Of a DNA stretch of 64,000 nt, positions 62,605 to 64,000 are shown piece by piece. This stretch comes from Egicoccus halophilus (GTDB taxonomy: Bacteria; Actinomycetota; Nitriliruptoria; Nitriliruptorales; Nitriliruptoraceae): assembly GCF_004300825.1 (NCBI RefSeq), contig NZ_CP036250.1, positions 3,855,001 through 3,919,000 on the forward strand. Reading direction: 5' to 3'. Numbering within the stretch: the first letter of the stretch is position 1; the number at the start of each line of letters is the position of its first letter. The position numbers and the translations under genes were made by a program. Below the pieces are notes generated by a model. The model was not told the origin of the DNA. It was given only the letters and a program-made list of their open reading frames with translations, and ran no database searches.

Positions 62605-64000
62605 ATGCAACGGTCCTGGGTCCGCTTCGGCGCCGTCGCGAGCGGACTGCTCGCGGCGTGTCTCGTCACGACCGGTCTCGCCCAGGCGGCGACGTGGACC
62701 ACGCTGCTCGGCCTGACCACGATCGCCATCGAGCGCGGCCGGCGTCGCCATCGTCCCCGTGATCCGCTCGCCTGGCGGCTGCTGTCGATCACGACGCTCG
62801 GCTTCGCCGCCGCCCTGACGGCGCACGTCGTGCTGCCGCCGGTCGGTTCGGGGATGCACCCGGTCGCCGGCGGGCTCATGGTCCTCGCCTACCCCTTGCT
62901 GGGGGTCTCGGCGGGCCGATTCGCACGGGCCCAGAGCGACGGTTGCGATCGCGGGCCGTGGCTCGACAGTCTCATCGTGACCGTCGCCTGTACCGCCGCC
63001 ATGTGGGAGGCTGCGCTGGTGCGCCATGCCCGCGGGGCGTTGGACACCGAGGCCGAACTGCTCGTCATCCTGGTGACGGCGTCGCTGGCCTGCTGGGTCG
63101 CGGCCATGACGATGCGCGTCGTGTTCGCCGGCGGGTACGCCACCTTCAGCGGTTGGACGCTGGCGGCCGCGAGCACGGCAGGTGGTGCCGCTGCCGTTCA
63201 CCTGGTCTCGAGCGGGATGCCCGACGGACACCTGCCGCGAACGACGGTCGTGCTGTGGGGGGTCGGGCTGCTGCTGTTGGGCGTCGCCGCCCTGCATCCC
63301 TCCATGGCGCGGCTGACCGAGCCGGCCGACGTCGACACCGCGCACGTGATCGTGCGCACCGTGCTGCCCTCCCTCGCGTTGTTCGTCTGTCCGCTGGCAG
63401 TCGCCCTGCGATGGCGGCTCGACGACAGCGTCGCCCCGGTCGCCACCATCGGCAGCCTGGCCGTCTGTCTCGCCGTGGCCGCGCGCTTCACCCTCCTGGT
63501 CGTCGATCGGGAGCGGGCTCGCGACCAGTTGCGCGAGCAGGCGTTGCGCGACCCGCTGACCGGTCTCCCCAACCGCGTGCTGTTCTTCGATCGCCTGACC
63601 GTGGCACTCGACCGCCGTCGGCGCCGGGGAACGCAGGTCTGGGTGCTGTTCGTCGACCTCGACGGCTTCAAGCGGCTCAACGACCGCCATGGGCACGCCA
63701 TCGGTGACCTGGCACTCGTGGAGGTGGGACGCCGGTTGTCCGCGGCCAGCCGGGCGTCGGACACCGTCGCCAGGCTCGGCGGCGACGAGTTCGTGCTGTT
63801 CACGGAGGTGGAGACGACGGCGGACGCACGGGCACTGACGGCGCGGCTCCAGGACGAGTTGTGCCGTCCGCTCGTGCTGCCCTGTGGTCCCACGCGCCTC
63901 GGCGCCAGCATCGGCGCGGTCAGCGCCGACGACGTCGGCAACAACCCGCACGCGCTGCTCTCGGCGGCCGACACGGCGATGTACGTCGTCAAGCGACGGC
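62605..64000 (+). CDS. Membrane-bound GGDEF diguanylate cyclase, 3' end outside the window
   Basis: At least 465 residues. The N-terminal half (to about 300) holds about nine hydrophobic segments (for example [18 protein letters not shown]). It then has the coupling helix [20 protein letters not shown], and the GGDEF domain with [16 protein letters not shown] and [15 protein letters not shown] is intact, so it should make c-di-GMP; the RxxD I-site upstream (RASD) is present. The C-terminus after about 64000 is unseen, and an EAL domain may follow. It starts with ATG 62605, 200 bp from the divergent flavin oxidoreductase. Confidence 0.9.
   Translation, partial: MQRSWVRFGAVASGLLAACLVTTGLAQAATWTTLLGLTTIAIERGRRRHRPRDPLAWRLLSITTLGFAAALTAHVVLPPVGSGMHPVAGGLMVLAYPLLGVSAGRFARAQSDGCDRGPWLDSLIVTVACTAAMWEAALVRHARGALDTEAELLVILVTASLACWVAAMTMRVVFAGGYATFSGWTLAAASTAGGAAAVHLVSSGMPDGHLPRTTVVLWGVGLLLLGVAALHPSMARLTEPADVDTAHVIVRTVLPSLALFVCPLAVALRWRLDDSVAPVATIGSLAVCLAVAARFTLLVVDRERARDQLREQALRDPLTGLPNRVLFFDRLTVALDRRRRRGTQVWVLFVDLDGFKRLNDRHGHAIGDLALVEVGRRLSAASRASDTVARLGGDEFVLFTEVETTADARALTARLQDELCRPLVLPCGPTRLGASIGAVSADDVGNNPHALLSAADTAMYVVKRR

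Overview
The window is very G+C-rich, densely coded bacterial chromosome with many GTG starts and 1-20 bp gene overlaps. Several features point to an actinobacterium: a fused 2-oxoglutarate decarboxylase/dehydrogenase (Kgd), CarD next to DisA and IspD/IspF, a DUF3263 protein, a CysO-type sulfur carrier, ClpC, a LytR_C-domain protein, and the F420-associated zincin beside tilS, hpt and ftsH. A deep-branching class such as Nitriliruptoria would fit, but that placement is inference from gene content only. No prophage, insertion sequence, CRISPR array or rRNA was seen. There is one tRNA, tRNA-Thr(UGU).

Layout. 1-3.2 kb: the 3' end of a putative glycosidase, an odd alpha/beta-hydrolase, a frameshifted AbiEi-type antitoxin-like gene flanked by palindromic repeats, and a scrap resembling a polysaccharide deacetylase C-terminus. 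3.2-6.9 kb: kgd with a strong terminator. 7.1-12.9 kb: two related penicillin-binding-protein genes around a HhH-GPD repair protein, a small membrane protein and rimK. The first PBP-like gene has lost all three transpeptidase motifs. The second keeps them but has an in-frame TGA directly after its membrane anchor. 12.9-16.8 kb: overlapping CoA-disulfide-reductase-like, rhodanese and nitrobindin genes, then an FKBP lipoprotein and a Na+/Ca2+ exchanger.

16.8-20.9 kb: an unrecognised membrane-anchored protein, a sulfur carrier ending Gly-Gly-Ala, and threonine synthase. The last two lie behind a SAM riboswitch. An AGCS symporter follows. 21-24.9 kb: a spermidine-synthase-like protein, a response regulator, a soluble chemoreceptor, a LytR_C protein with a long Glu-Pro linker, a DUF3263 protein and tRNA-Thr. 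24.9-32.6 kb: an S9 peptidase, rlmB, cysS, ispF, ispD, carD and disA. 32.7-40.8 kb: an XPB-like helicase, mutY, an SRPBCC protein, a DtxR-type regulator, clpC, a lipoprotein and a XRE-cupin regulator.

40.9-53 kb: a thioredoxin-reductase-like flavoprotein and a LOG protein, then a cofactor supercluster on the minus strand: ftsH-folE-folP-folB-folK-DUF2520-panC-panD-nadC-coaX-lysS. It covers folate, pantothenate/CoA and NAD synthesis, with overlaps that imply translational coupling. 53-64 kb: hpt, tilS, the zincin, a small membrane protein, a GNAT enzyme, a YbdK-type ligase, a DUF2470 protein, a secreted M28 peptidase, an LLM-type flavin oxidoreductase, and a membrane GGDEF protein that runs off the end.

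The most interesting signals are two. One is the SAM-riboswitch-thrC-carrier(GGA) unit, which suggests a protein-thiocarboxylate sulfur route. The other is the damaged PBP pair around rimK. One TGA, one frameshift and one gene without a convincing start lie within about 16 kb, so the read-level accuracy of this part should be verified before biology is built on it.
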